Below are positions 31,854 through 44,369 of a DNA stretch of 64,000 nucleotides, one piece after another. Position 1 is the first letter of the stretch, and each line of letters starts with the position of its first letter. The DNA is taken from contig NC_079975.1 in the NCBI RefSeq assembly GCF_029852145.1, positions 24,681,364 to 24,745,363 of the forward strand, in the 5' to 3' direction. Both the position numbers and the translations under genes were made by a program. Source of the DNA: Microplitis mediator. Taxonomy: Eukaryota; Arthropoda; Insecta; Hymenoptera; Braconidae. Below the pieces are notes generated by a model that ran no database searches, had not been told where the DNA came from, and worked only from the letters and a program-made list of their open reading frames with translations.

Positions 31854-34800
31854 TCACGCGGTATTTCTCAATAACCAATCGCGAATTGTGATGTAATTCC
31901 TGTCCAACCATCTAATATTTGCATCAGCTTGTTCGACTGACTGTTGAACAGTTCGTGTAGCACTACCCAATTCACTGCTATGTTCTTGTGCAAAGTCTAA
32001 TAACTGTAAAAATTCAAAAAAAGGACGTATTTATTTTATGTTTTCATACGACTATAATATATTGCGTCATTCATGGTGTATAACCTTGTTAAGTATTTGA
32101 GAAAAACCATTTAAGATAGGTAAAAAGTATGTGTCAAGTGTTACACTTATAAAGTATACTCTTTCGAAAGTTCCTCAGGTTTACTGAAAAAAATAATCGG
32201 TAGCAGCTACCGATTGACAATTGGTAGCCACTACCGATTATTTTTCGGTAGCAGCTACCGATTGGCAATCGGTAGCTACTACCGATAATTTTTCGGTAGC
32301 CGCTACCGATTATTTTGGTACCAGTTGCCAAAATGATCGGTAGCTGCTACTGATTATTTTTCGGTAGCCGCTACCGATTATTTCGGCACCAGTTACCTAA
32401 TTTTCGGTAACAGCTACCAATTTTTTTTCGATAGCTGGTACCGATTCCAATCAGTAACGGCTACCAAAATAATCGGTAGCTGTTACCGAATAATCGGTAG
32501 CTGTTACCGAAAAAATCAGTAGCTGTTACCAAAAATTAATCGGTAGCTGTTACCGAAAAAATCGGTAGCTGTTACCAAAAATTAATCGGTAGCAGCTACC
32601 GATTATTTCGGTAACTGGTACCCAAATAATCGGTGGCGACTACCGAAAAATAATCGGTAGCTGCTACCAATTATTTTTTTCAGTGTTATTAAAGTCGTTT
32701 TGACTCAACTTCAACCTTGAATAACTTTCGAAGGAGTGAATTTAGCAAAAAATGTTAAGAGACCTTTTTTGTAAAGCATTAAATTTCCTTTAAGAATATG
32801 TATCTTGACCAAAAAAAATTTAATATTTCTAGTAGTTAAAAAAATCCAAACTAAAAAAACAAATTGATGTTTAAAGCACGGTTACAAAGAAACAGCTCGT
32901 TTTACGTCAATTCACTAAGAGAGATTTTTTGTAGAAAATTCAATTTCCTTTAAAAATATACATTGCTAAAATTTTTTAGATAGATAATTTACAAGTTTTG
33001 GGTAAAAATGAAATTTCTGTCAAAAAACTAAAAGTCGTAACGATACACCTCTTAATATCAATATAAAGGGCTCAAACTTGCATAATAATTTTTTTTTGTC
33101 ATCAGGAATAATATTTTCACAGTATCGAAAAAAAAAATAGTCGATTTTTTTGGCCCAGTCTAATATACATACAAATATAAACTTTTGAACCAACGGTATT
33201 TTTGGAACCTACTCGATGAATTATAATAGATCGAGTAACGCGATATATTTAATTACTTTTTTATAAATTTCTTAACCTCCTTGATTAGTAAAAATGACTT
33301 GGAAATAAAAGTGAAGAATATAAAAAATTACTTACGTCTTTTAGTTCATATTTTGTATTTATTTTTTTGGTGGCAGATTTAACAATATTATTGATTGCTA
33401 ATAAAGATGATCCACAGCTAAAAGAATTAAGAGGAAATAGTTATAGTCACTATCAAAATTACTATTCTAAAAAATATTAACGCATCTGAAGGTCGGAACG
33501 TTTTTCGCTTAACGAAAATGAAAACAATTTATGTAATTCGACTGCTTAAGAAATAGTTCCCGACATTGGGGGCGGCCTAAAATTTTCGGCTGACATAGTA
33601 CACGGAAAGAAATTTATGGCAGTGGTTCCCATAATTTTGTGAAATTTTTTCCTATACCATCATCGGAATTACGACCATAAATTATGGGAGCGGTTCCTAT
33701 AATTATAGGAATGTTTCACATAATTATGGGAATAGTTACTATAATTATGGGAATGATACCCATAACACTATAGGAATGGTTCCTATAATTATAGGAATAG
33801 TTCCTATAATTTATAGGAATACTTTCTATAATATTATAGGAACCATTCCCATAATATTATAGGAATGGTTCCTATAATAGTATGGGAACTATTCCCATAA
33901 TATTATGGGAATGATTCCCATAATGCAATTGGAATGGTTTGTATACCATTATGGGAATCATTCCCATAATATTATGGGAATAGTTCCCATACTATTATAG
34001 GAACCATTCCTATAATATTATGGGAATGGTTCCCATACTATCATGAAAAAATTAATTTAAAGAAGTGTGGTAATCACTTCTACAATACACAAAAATATTA
34101 TTAAACATAAAAACAAAAATTCAAACATTGAAAAAAAAAATCGTATTTGGCAAAAAAACATCAAAATTTTTACCAAGAATTTTTTGTCAGCACAAAACAT
34201 TCAAGAAAATTCAAATTTTGGGAAATTTCTACATTATTGTGCAAAAAAAAAAATTTTATGATATTATAGGGATGGTTCCCATAACATTATGGGAATAGTT
34301 CCCATAATGCATAGCAAAACTTCCCATAATTTTCTTTCCGTGTAGTATCTATATGCAAAACATTTCCGAAATCTAGTCATCTAGATTTTTTACTTTCTAA
34401 TTTTTCATTTCGTTGCGCGAAAAACGTTCCGATCTTCTGTTACATAAATACTAAAAAAGCAAACTCACAATTTTCTCAAACGAGCCCATTGATTTCTTAG
34501 AAAACTAAATACGAGTGGTTGACCAATTGCATTATTAGCAACAGCACTAAATACACGTGATGTGTCTTGTTTTCTAATTCCCGAGTTTTCAGTAGTCGCC
34601 CATTCGAGATACCGGCTTAAAATCCATGGTTCTCTCGAGCATCCAAGTGCGTACATAAGTAAGTCTTTTTCCGATCCTACATTTGTTTTTTGATAACGTT
34701 CCCATGCAAAGTCCCACTCAGCTTGCCCACCGGTTCTGATTGCCGTACAATAAACGACACTTTTCAAGTTCGGTGAAATTGGATTACTTGTATCTGGATC

Positions 34801-37800
34801 TGGCGAATTGCGCCAATTTTGAAATTGCATAACTGCATTACGAACACAATCATCATGACCAAAAGTACACGCCCAAAGAAGTATATCAATACGTGTAAAA
34901 ACGGTGAGTTGAGGATCGCCAGGAGTGTCTTTAAAACCTACTTCGCGATAGACATTGTCCAAAAGCTTAAGCATATAAACTCTAAACCTATCGTAACCCT
35001 GATATTTATTCAACATATTATCAAGATAATTCAAAGCTGTTAGAGCCGATTTCCAAGGTACATATTCCGTTTCATGGGCCAAATAAGAAGTAACATCAAG
35101 TGCAGTCGAGTAATCAATTCTTCCAGCACGGGCTAAATTAAGGGCATCATCAATTAGTTGACCGCGATTTATTGTTGATATATCTTTGTAATTAGCTGTG
35201 TTTAATTGTTTTATGATTAATTGCCAGTTTACTTTATCGTAATTAACACGATAGAATCCCGTTTCAAGAATATTGAAAATAGCCCATTGGTTATTTGATG
35301 CTCCAATGTTTGATAATGACAACGAACGTTGAGCATTCATCCAGTGTGATGGTTTGGTGTTGTTAAAATTTTTGACAGCTTCAGTAGTGTACGTTATTGG
35401 TATCCACCATAACGATTCACCCATTGATACTTCTGTAGTACTATTTTGAAGCATAAAACGTTCTTGAGTTAAATAAGCGCTGCCTGATTTATAATCACGT
35501 ATAACTGTAACCACTGGAAAACCAGTTTGAAGAGTCCAAGTATCCATTATTTGTTTTACGGTAACACTTGTTGACAATACGTGATCCTTGTGCGCTTGAT
35601 TTGTTAATGCATTCCAAAGATCATTCTGTTCTGAGTTACCGTACGCTTTAGCGGTCAAGTAGTTCGTTAATCCCTGCTTGAATACTTTAGTAGTTAAGAA
35701 GTGATCCATCATACGAATTATTGAAGCGCCTTTGCCGTAAGAAATTCGGTCGAATATTTCACTTATTTCGTCTGGGTGTCCGACTTCGATAGATATTGGA
35801 TGGGATGAAGCCAAAGCGTCGAGATTAAATACATTCTGTACTTCGTAAGTGACGAATTGTTCGAGTATTTTCCAATCTGGCTCTACGGAATCAACACCAA
35901 TGTACTCGACGTAGCTGGCGAATCCTTCATTTAACCATAGATCCGACCACCAACTGGGAGTCACCAAGTTTCCAAACCACTGATGAGCTAATTCATGAGC
36001 AATTACTGTTGCCACACGTTGTTGACTATTACTGGTTGATACGCCTTCTTGAAACAACATTGCTGTTTCTCTGTAAATAAATAAATCATCGTTCAATTGA
36101 TGAATCATTGAAACATTATTCATTTTTATGAGTAGGTGATATTTATACAACAGGTTGTTAGCAAATTTACTGAGGAGAGACAGACAGTTTTTATGAAAAT
36201 TTAACGCTCGAAAAAAAACCTCTTATCGTTAAAAATAATAAATGGTTAAAATATATAAAATTATATATGTTTGCAACAAAAAAATATATGATATATTATA
36301 GTGTATATTATAAAAAATCATATAGAGATTTTGGCCGGTTTAATATAAAATTATATACAGTAGTAAATATATGTATTCCATATATGTAACTTATATGTTT
36401 TTTATATTAAGCTATATATACATTTACATTTACCTTATAATATATTGTATTGATATATTTCCTTTTATATTCAAAAAATATATAATTTTGATATGAAATG
36501 AAATATATGGTAGTATATAATTTATATTATATATGGCACCATATATTTTCTTTGTTATATTTAAGCATATATTTTATTCGGTGTAGGTATATGTATATGG
36601 GTATATATATTCGCATCAAATTAACTAATTTTGAAAATTTTAACTGGTATTTAAAGAGTATATTAAAATTTAGATCTAATTTAATTGGAGTTGGTCATAC
36701 GAATAAGAAACTTTTTTTTTCCATACACAATATAAATATATGTTTTTATATATGATCAGAATATATTTTTCGTATATGATAGAAATATATATTTTTATGT
36801 ATGATAAAAATATAGTTTTCGTATATGACAAGAATATATATTTTCATATATGATAAAAATATATTTTTTGTATATGATTGACATATATATTTTATATATG
36901 CTAAACATATTCGGACTCGTATATGATGAATATTATATTTTTTAATATAAAAAAAATATATCAGAAAATATAGTTAAATTGGCCACATATATTTTCTGAT
37001 ATTTATCATATATTTTGACCATATATGATATTTTCATACGGGTAGTCTTTATAAAAATTGCTATTCCTTTAATCTATATTTTGTCTGTTTGTAATTTCAA
37101 AATAACAGTTTTTTACTGAATGAGTAATAAAATTTTTTTTTATTTTTGTCTGTCTTTTTGTTCCGACTAATCTCCGAAATGGCTGGACCGATTTTGACAG
37201 GACTTTTACGGTCAGATACCTGATGTTATAAGGAGCAACTTAGACCATTTTATTAGTAGAATAGTAGAGTAATAAGAGCTTCTACTTTAATAGGGTCTAT
37301 GTCTAGAGATACTCTATCGGTTTTTCAATATTCTTTCGAAAAACTAAAAATATTATATTTTTTCGAAACGCCAAATATTTACCTGTAAGTAATTAAGCCC
37401 CAGTTTTCCATAGCGCCGGCAGCAAAATCTGGTAATGCAACCATATCCATTTTTGGAAGCGGAAATTTAATTTGGAAATAGTCTTCGTAGTGTTTAAGTA
37501 TCTTAGGCCCAATGTCTAAACTGTATCGCGCCTGTTCGATAGCTTCTCGACGTGCCCAAACTCCAAACAAATTATCAGCCGACTTCAAAACTTCAAAATC
37601 AGAAACTAAAAATGCTACTAAGTAAGTTGACATTGGCACTGAACGTTGATAGTGATCCCAAACATACGAAGGCATTCCACGCCTAATAAATTACAAATTT
37701 TGATTATTAAATTTTATTTATTTTTTTACTATTAATTATAATAGTAAGTCACTTACACTGGTTCAGGTTGGCCTATTCGAGGCATATTTGACACAGACGT

Positions 37801-40800
37801 CATATTTGTAGGTCGCGCAATACTTATTTGAAACTTAGCTTTAAGTGCGGGTTCATCGAAACACGGAAATGCACGTCGAGCGTCAGTGGCTTGGAATTGA
37901 GTTGTTGCGATCCATCTGTAGTGTCAAAAATTATTAAAATTTGAATAAGTTATCATAGAATTGACATTTATTGGTAATGTATTTTCGTTACATGAGAATA
38001 AATGTATTCTTTTATTAGTTAATCAAATTTACAATGTGAGCTACTAATTCTTTAGAATGATGAATATTCTGTGAGTTATCACATCTCAAACTGTGATTTT
38101 TTAATTCTGTTCCCGTGTAAAAAAATCGTTCAAAAAAAAAAATTCAAAAAAAGTTCCAAAAACGTCCTTTTTTGACTCTAAATTTTTTCATATAAACTTT
38201 TTTTTACTATCAAAATTACTAACGTTCCTAAAAAGTTCCATTCGAAGTTCTAATCTGTGTCATGTTTAGAAGTTCCATATGCAGAACTTTTTTGGAATCT
38301 TTTTGGAACGAATTTTTTTTACATGGGTTGGTTAAATAAAACGCTACCATATGAAACAGTAAATTCAATTACCAAAAAATTTGAAGTTTGAAAACCTGTT
38401 TGCTATTATCCGTGTAAAAGAAAATGTTTTTCCAAAAATGTACCTGAGAGTGAACTTCCAAAATTGAAACAATTCTGAACTTTGATTTGAAAATTTGTGT
38501 AAAATACTTAGAAATTTGAAAAATTTTCAACTAGTGTGGATTTTTCTTGCGGGTGTGATTTGTTTTTAAATTTGTTACCCAAAATTGATTTGAATTGACA
38601 ATTTTTCGAGTTCATAATCAGTTCCAATCACTCATTTTTTGGACTATTTTTGAACAAGTCAAAAGTGAAAAAATTTTCAAAATTTTTATCTTTCCTTTTT
38701 TTGAATGTTCTTCAAATCCAAAAATTTGTCATCATTTTATTTTAGTTGAAAAAAAAAAAATCGTGGAGCAAAAGCTTTCACAAGCTGAAAATTTTTCACT
38801 TTCAATCTTTTTAAAAGTTCCAAAAATGTTCACCGTAAAGTTCAAAATTGTCTTAAGTGGAAATTCAGTCGTGAAAGTTCTTGGAACATTTTTGGAACAA
38901 ACTTTTTTTTATACGGGTAATAACTGAAAAAAGTTTTATCTGAAACTGTAATAATGTTACGTCTCAGAAATGATGTAAATTTTACAGTTTCCGAGTAGCG
39001 GAGTTCGCTAATATTTGAAACTGTAATAAATTTTGAATATACGTTCAATTTTTCGATTATTCTTCTTTCCGTGTTTAATCACGAGATGGAGAATTAACGA
39101 CTAATCTAAGTAACTTTGAATAACTAATTGGTTGATTACCTTGTTTGGTTTCCCGCAGTGTAAGAACTTCGGTAGAAGCCTTGGAGGTAATCATTGAGAT
39201 AGCCAATGAACTTTAGGTAAACTACATACTGCGTGCCAGCTTTTAAAGTCTCGCTAGTATGGATTATGTGAAATTGTCTGGCAGTGTCGTTTGTTTGGTC
39301 AAATATTTTAAACCATTTACCTACATTTTTAGTACTAGAATTATTATTATATTCTTTTATTGTTGTTCGTTGATAATCTATTTTCATATCTGCTGCATGC
39401 AGTGTTATGTTCTTAGTATCCTTTGTTACATTCACATAAATAGTTACCTGATAAAAAATATACATTTTTAATTTATAATAGTAGTACGTGAACTGTTAAA
39501 AATTTCAGGAGTGAATACGGATTAAATCCGAAGTAATTACTCTCATGCAAAAAAAAAATTCGAAAATGGTTTTACCAGCCGAAATTTAAGACTATTTTGA
39601 ACTTTTGTAAAACTTCAATACTGAAAACAATAGAAAGTATAAAATTATGGGATATAATTATAGACAACGAAATGAAAAATTAACGACATTTTCAAAAAAT
39701 GGAATTATTGCAGACTTATTAACATTAAAATCAGAAATTTTTTATTTTTTAAAACTTTTCTCGAATTTAAAAAATTTAGATTAAAATTTTAGAACCAAAA
39801 AAGTTCGAATTTGTCTCGAATTTCGAAGTAAGGTAAATGTCCGTTTACTCGCTCAGTACCATTAGTCGCTCACTTTAACTGTTTAAGGCGTTTTTTTATA
39901 ATTTTTATTAAAAAAAATTACAACTAAAAATATTATTATTGATAAATAATTATTTGTGAATCTAAATATATTAAAATATCATGTATCAAATTATTTTATA
40001 ATAGATTATAAATTTAAATTAAATGACTGTTTTCAAAATCGCGCAAAGCCGGGCATTTTTTACTTTAACGTTCATTCGTTAGATTAAATTTAGGGTACGT
40101 CAAATTTTTTTCGAATTGTTATAACTATATCTTATTAAATACATTTTTAAAATTCATGAAATTTTATATTATCAAAGAATAAAGTAGTATAATTTATAAA
40201 TTATTTGTCCAAATCAATAAACTTATCATAGTTTAATTGATATTGTCTTTGAGCGACTATAGGGCCATGTGTTGGTCGAGTAATGGTACATGACAACTTT
40301 TAGTGAGCGACTATGGGTACACTCAAGGAGCTTATTTAAAAAATTAATAATAATTAATTATCAAGATTATTCTTCAAACTTAAATTTTATTCTAATGCTC
40401 GAAACTTCAAAAAATAACTATAAAAAAAAATCTGGTTTTTCATTTTATTTATTAATTTTTATTGAGTGATTTAATCTCACTCCAATAAAAAATGAGCGGA
40501 TATAGGGGCTTTTACCTTACTTGATAAAAAAATTACAATCTCTTGATTAATACTTCTAATAGGGGCTTTTACCTTATCTGGTCGAACTTTTTTTAACTTT
40601 ATTTTTTTTTCTATGAGGATTTCGAATTATTTATTCAAACTTCTCGGAGTGAATTTCACTCGGAAGAGAAGTTTATTTTCCCTGATTAAACAACTGAATT
40701 CGACCGAATTAAAAATTTTAATTCTGTTATATTCCGTCGAATTCTGCAAAACAAAATTCAACTGAATTGAAAATTTGAATTTGAATTAAACAGAATAAAA

Positions 40801-42254
40801 CCGATTTAAAAATTTCAAATTCGTTTTAATTCAGTTTAATTCGGATTCAGGACCAGAAATCGGAGAATTATTTTCGAATTAATCAGAATTAAACCGAATA
40901 GAATTATTCAAATTCGTTTTAATTTGGACAAATTCTGGTTTTCCTGCCGAATTAAACAGAATTCATTTTTAAGTTAGGTACCGAATTAACAGAATTTATC
41001 TGAATTAAATAGAATTAAAAATTTAATTCTGTTTAATTCGATCGAATTCAGTTGTTTACTCAGGGTTAACATCGGAACTCTGGATCAAAGTGAATTCACT
41101 CCTGATTTTTACAGCGTACACGGAAAGAAAATTATGGGAAGTTTTCCTATGCATTATGGGAACTATTCCCATAATGTTATGGGAACCATCCCTATAATAT
41201 CATAAAATTTTTTTTTTGCACAATAGTGTAGAAATTTCCCAAAATTTAAATTTTCTTGAATGTTTTGTGCTGACAAAAAATTCTTGTTAAAAATTTTAAT
41301 GTTTTTTTGCCAAATACGATTTTTTTTTCAATGTTTGAATTTTTGTTTTTATGTTTTATAATATTTCTGTGTATTGTAGAAGTGATTACCACACTTCTTT
41401 AAATTAATTTTTTCATGATAATATGGGAACCATTCCCATAATATTATAGAAATGGTTCCTATAATAGTATGGGAACTATTCCCATAATATTATGGGAATG
41501 ATTCCCATAATGGTATACGAACCATTCCAATTGCATTATGGGAATCATTCCCATAATATTATGGGAATGGTTCCCATACTATTATGGGAATGGTTCCTAT
41601 AATTTATGGGAATGGTTCCTATAAATTATAGGAACCATTCCTATAACTATAGGAACCATTCCTATAGTGTTATGGGTATCATTCCCATAATTATAGAAAC
41701 TATTCCTATAATTATGGGAAACATTCCTATAATTATAGGAACCGCTCCCATAATTTATGGTCGTAATTCCTATGATGGTATAGGAAAAAATTTCACAAAA
41801 TTATGGGAACCGCTGCCATAATTTTCTTTCCGTGTACTAACCGATATTTATTTATTTTTTTATTAAAATATGTTGAGTAAAAATAAAAAATTACCTCGCC
41901 ATTAAATGTGAAATTCCCTTCCCAAATAAATGGCATCAATTTTATTTCATAAGAATCAGGAATTACCGACTTGGGTAGACGAACGTCAATCTTTTTTTTG
42001 TGCGCATCTGCCGTGGCGAATGTCCGTGCGGAATTCAAGAGTGCACTGTCCGCAAAATTGTCCGCATTGTCGACAGATTTACCATTAAGACAAGGCGCAA
42101 AATGATATACTAGTAACCCTGTCGCTACAATACCAAGGATGAAAAATGTCGTGAGTAAAAATGCACCGCATCTTGAAATTGTACAGCCGCGTTTACGACC
42201 AAATGTCGTAGTATGTGCATCCATCATAGCTAAGACTTCACAAGATTGTGTCAT
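31854..42254 (-). CDS. Membrane-anchored aminopeptidase N (M1 family), 986 aa, seven coding exons
   Basis: Ectopeptidase predicted to cleave N-terminal residues from peptides outside the cell. Coding exons in transcript order: 42254-41895, 39447-39140, 37915-37757, 37682-37383, 36070-34469, 33417-33336, 32003-31854. All junctions are GT-AG (including a GTGAGT donor) and the CDS is 2,961 nt. Residues 1-29 are cytosolic with RKR at 20-22. A single helix (about 30-52, FLLTTFFILGIVATGLLVY) makes it type II. VRLPKSVIPDSYEIKL opens the N-domain. GAMEN is at 365-369, HELAH at 401-405, the Glu ligand at 424 and the Tyr (ISYGKGAS) at 487. It ends RDWLLRNTA with no GPI tail. ATG 42254 was chosen because an acceptor (TTTCCAG) lies at 42270-42268, so the longer upstream frame is intron. 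The 5' UTR exon is further upstream and uncertain. The 1,602-nt exon covers most of the catalytic and C-terminal domains without introns. Confidence 0.9.
32183..32684. mobile_element. CTGAAAAAAATAATCGGTAGC element of TCGGTAGC palindromes
   Basis: The ends ACTGAAAAAAATAATCGG and its reverse complement enclose about 20 copies of TCGGTAGC/GCTACCGA palindromes. It sits in the last intron of the minus-strand APN. Immediately after it (32690-33175) lies a degenerate piece of a foldback-type repeat also seen at 54280-54860. Confidence 0.65.
33601..34342. mobile_element. CACGGAAAGAAA element with ATGGGAA arrays, copy 3
   Basis: TA-flanked CACGGAAAGAAA ends. The core at about 34045-34262 has the same orientation as copy 1 and the subtype of copies 2 and 4. 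It lies in the fifth coding intron of the minus-strand APN. Confidence 0.8.
36225..37042. mobile_element. CCCGTATGAAAA element, copy 2 (one end worn)
   Basis: The right end TTTTCATACGGG at 37031-37042 is intact. The left end is degraded to about CGTTAAAAATAATAAATGG. The body is a reverse-oriented, close copy of 17697-18518. It lies in the fourth coding intron of the minus-strand APN. Confidence 0.65.
38112..38327. mobile_element. CCCGTGTAAAAA MITE, copy 2
   Basis: CCCGTGTAAAAAAATCGTTC at the left pairs with GAACGAATTTTTTTTACATG then GG at the right, with TT on both sides. The arms carry GTTCCAAAAACG and its complement. Confidence 0.6.
38410..38916. mobile_element. CCGTGTAAAA MITE, copy 3
   Basis: CCGTGTAAAAGAAAATGTTTT at the left pairs loosely with AACTTTTTTTTATACGGG at the right. 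The 110-codon frame inside (38595-38927) is repeat-derived and not a gene. Confidence 0.45.
39830..40578. mobile_element. AAGGTAAA / CTCGCTCAGT element, copy 2, with doubled right end
   Basis: Nearly identical to 1145-1817 for about 680 bp. A first right end (ATAGGGGCTTTTACCTT) finishes at 40518. About 40 bp of sequence matching the flank of copy 1 (GATAAAAAAA, CAATCTCTTGATT, ATACTTC) follows, then a second right end TAATAGGGGCTTTTACCTT at about 40558-40578. Confidence 0.65.
40680..41065. mobile_element. GAATTC-rich MITE with CCCTGATT ends, copy 2
   Basis: Same ends as 769-1144 (one base changed at the right end), in inverted orientation, with TT on both sides. Confidence 0.7.
41119..41834. 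mobile_element. CACGGAAAGAAA element with ATGGGAA arrays, copy 4
   Basis: TA-flanked. The core at about 41190-41420 is in the orientation of copy 2 and of its subtype. It directly abuts the CTGTAAAAAT element end at 41114. Confidence 0.8.
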
Positions 42255-42910
42255 AGCATTCGTAATACTGGAAATATAAAACATTAATAATCGCTTAGTT
42301 TTCATGGTTAAGTGCAAATCATAATCGTCTACATGTACTTATCATGTTTAATTTAACATATACATCCTTATCAATTATCATAAACATGTGATTACATAAA
42401 TTTTTATGTTCCTATTTTCAAAATAAATTCTTTAGATATCAAAAAAAAATATCAGAGAGATTTATCTCGATTAAAATTATATCTTTATATAAAAGTTTTA
42501 TACTATTAATAAATGTCTGAATTCATACACTATAAAGATATCTTTTAATGTTATGTCATAGTAAAATCAGTTCATTATTTTTATTCGTAAAGTGGGATCG
42601 TCTCTCATAAGAAAGATCTTTTAAATTATTCGAAGATTTATTAATTAAAAATTACGCGCTTTATTGTCCTCAGTAGTTGAAACACTTGACTCAAATTTTG
42701 TAAATTTTCCTGCTTGGAAATAACGATAGATCCTCATATCTATATCTATAAAACCTATACGTGACTATAGCAGTTTCTCATAGAACTCATTCATGAGAAT
42801 TTATGAAAATATATTGGATTTTATGAGATTTTTCAAACAGGGTGTATATTTATTCAATATTTTTTTACACTGCCCATGTGAAAATATATCGTTCCATAAA
42901 TGTACCCGTA

Positions 42911-43638
42911 CACGGAGAGAAAATAATAGTAATGATTACTATGTTACATAGTAACCAGACTCATTTTTTGTAAAATGGTAAATAATGCTATGTAGAATAG
43001 GACTCATTACCATTTTTCTGGTAATGATTACTATGTTACATTGAAACAACTAAAATGGTAAAAATCGCTATCTAGCATGGGAATCAGGGCTATGTAGAAT
43101 GCTACTCAGTCCCATGCTGGAATAGCTGTCGTTACAGTTTAATAAGTGAGACAAGAAAGTAAACATGCGCGGACGTTTGCGCAGTAACCTATGTGTATGT
43201 GTTACATGTATATGTGCGAAGTATATTATTAAATATTTTAATTTATTTAATTATTATTTATCTGTTATCAGAAAATGATATTTCATTTTGAGCAATATCT
43301 TAACTATTTCAATAGATTAATTCAATTTCTACATATATCTATTTATAGTAACCTGAGTTATTTGTTTTGTCATAACCTTATTTACTAAAAATGAAATAAA
43401 TAAAACATCGTAAACGTTACTAGGTAACATTGTAGCCATATCCATTTACATAGTTCTCTCGTCAATGTAGAATAGTAATCACTTCTATGCTAGCATAGCC
43501 ACCGTTACTATGTAGAATGGGGGGGGGGGGGGATTACTCTGCCCGGTGACTCTCGACGTTAAAAAATCCTCGTTTCTATGTAACATAGTAATGGTTACCA
43601 TTCTACATAGGAATTAGAACTATTTTTTTCTCTCCGTG
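42911..43638. mobile_element. CACGGAGAGAA element with CTATGTTACATAG palindromes, copy 2
   Basis: The ends CACGGAGAGAAAA and TTTTCTCTCCGTG are flanked by TA. The body contains TAATGATTACTATG-type palindromes and a G-run of about 14 at 43518. A small ATATATCCG palindrome element follows directly (43638-43756). Confidence 0.7.
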
Positions 43639-44027
43639 TACGGAAAAAGTATATATCCGTATATATTCGGGCAAATCTGAATATATGCCGCATATATGAG
43701 ACATATATTCAATTTTGTCCGTATATATCCCGGATATATACTTTTTTCGTACGGGTACCAAAAACGTTAATAACAGTGAACTTCCAAATTAGAGAGAATT
43801 CTGAACTATGAATTTATCATTTTTAGAACTTTAAACATATTCAAGAGAAGAAAAATTTTTATTTTCCAGGCCTCGTTTTCGAAAAATTCTTATAGAGTCA
43901 AAAACTGTTTGTAATTAGTTTAAAAGCTTTTTTTTTTAATGTTCTGCAAACCAGCAAAATTTTTGTCAAATTTTTTTTGAAGAAATTCAGAAAAACATGC
44001 CTGAAAAGTACCCGGGAAAAAATGTTC

Positions 44028-44222
44028 AGACATGACCATCCATGTCTGATGTCAGATATGATCATGCATGACCATGTCTGAAGCATTAAATATTGCAGCC
44101 CTGATCATGCATGGCCATGTCTGACTGAGCATGAACAGACATGATCAAGCCTGATGTTATAAATTGATTCGAACATGACCATGCATGACCATGCCTGCTC
44201 ATGTCTGACCAAGCCTGATATA
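44028..44222. repeat. CATGTCTGA / CATGACCATG degenerate repeat
   Basis: Short CATGACCATG, CATGTCTGA and TCAGACATG words alternate on both strands. Non-coding. Confidence 0.6.
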
Positions 44223-44369
44223 TTGGATTGAATTAAAAAAATTTAATTAGCGATAATTATAAATAAATTTATCCTTCGGTAGGTTTTTAATTACGGCCAA
44301 AATAATTTTATAAATTGATCAATAAAATGTACCGTTTATTGATGATTTACAAGTTTAATGATTGAAATA

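Larger units (their letters stand above)
39493..41114. mobile_element. CTGTAAAAAT / AGGAGTGAAT element split by two nested insertions
   Basis: Left end CTGTTAAAAATTTCAGGAG and right end ACTCCTGATTTTTACAG are inverted repeats of the family seen intact at 14291-14949. Between them lie the 39830-40578 element and the 40680-41065 MITE. It sits in the first coding intron of the minus-strand APN. Confidence 0.6.

Noticed and set aside
36498..36755. Pair of similar frames at 36498 and 61987 (MKYMV.YNLYYIWHHIF)
   Set aside because: Both are copies of the CCCGTATGAAAA element and the frame is low-complexity Tyr/Ile text from TATATG repeats.
41793..42317. Longer N-terminus (MHLTMKTKRLLMFYISS) and C-terminal extension of the first minus-strand APN exon
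   Set aside because: An acceptor TTTCCAG at 42270-42268 and a donor GTAATT at 41894 bound the exon; the extra residues are intron readthrough.
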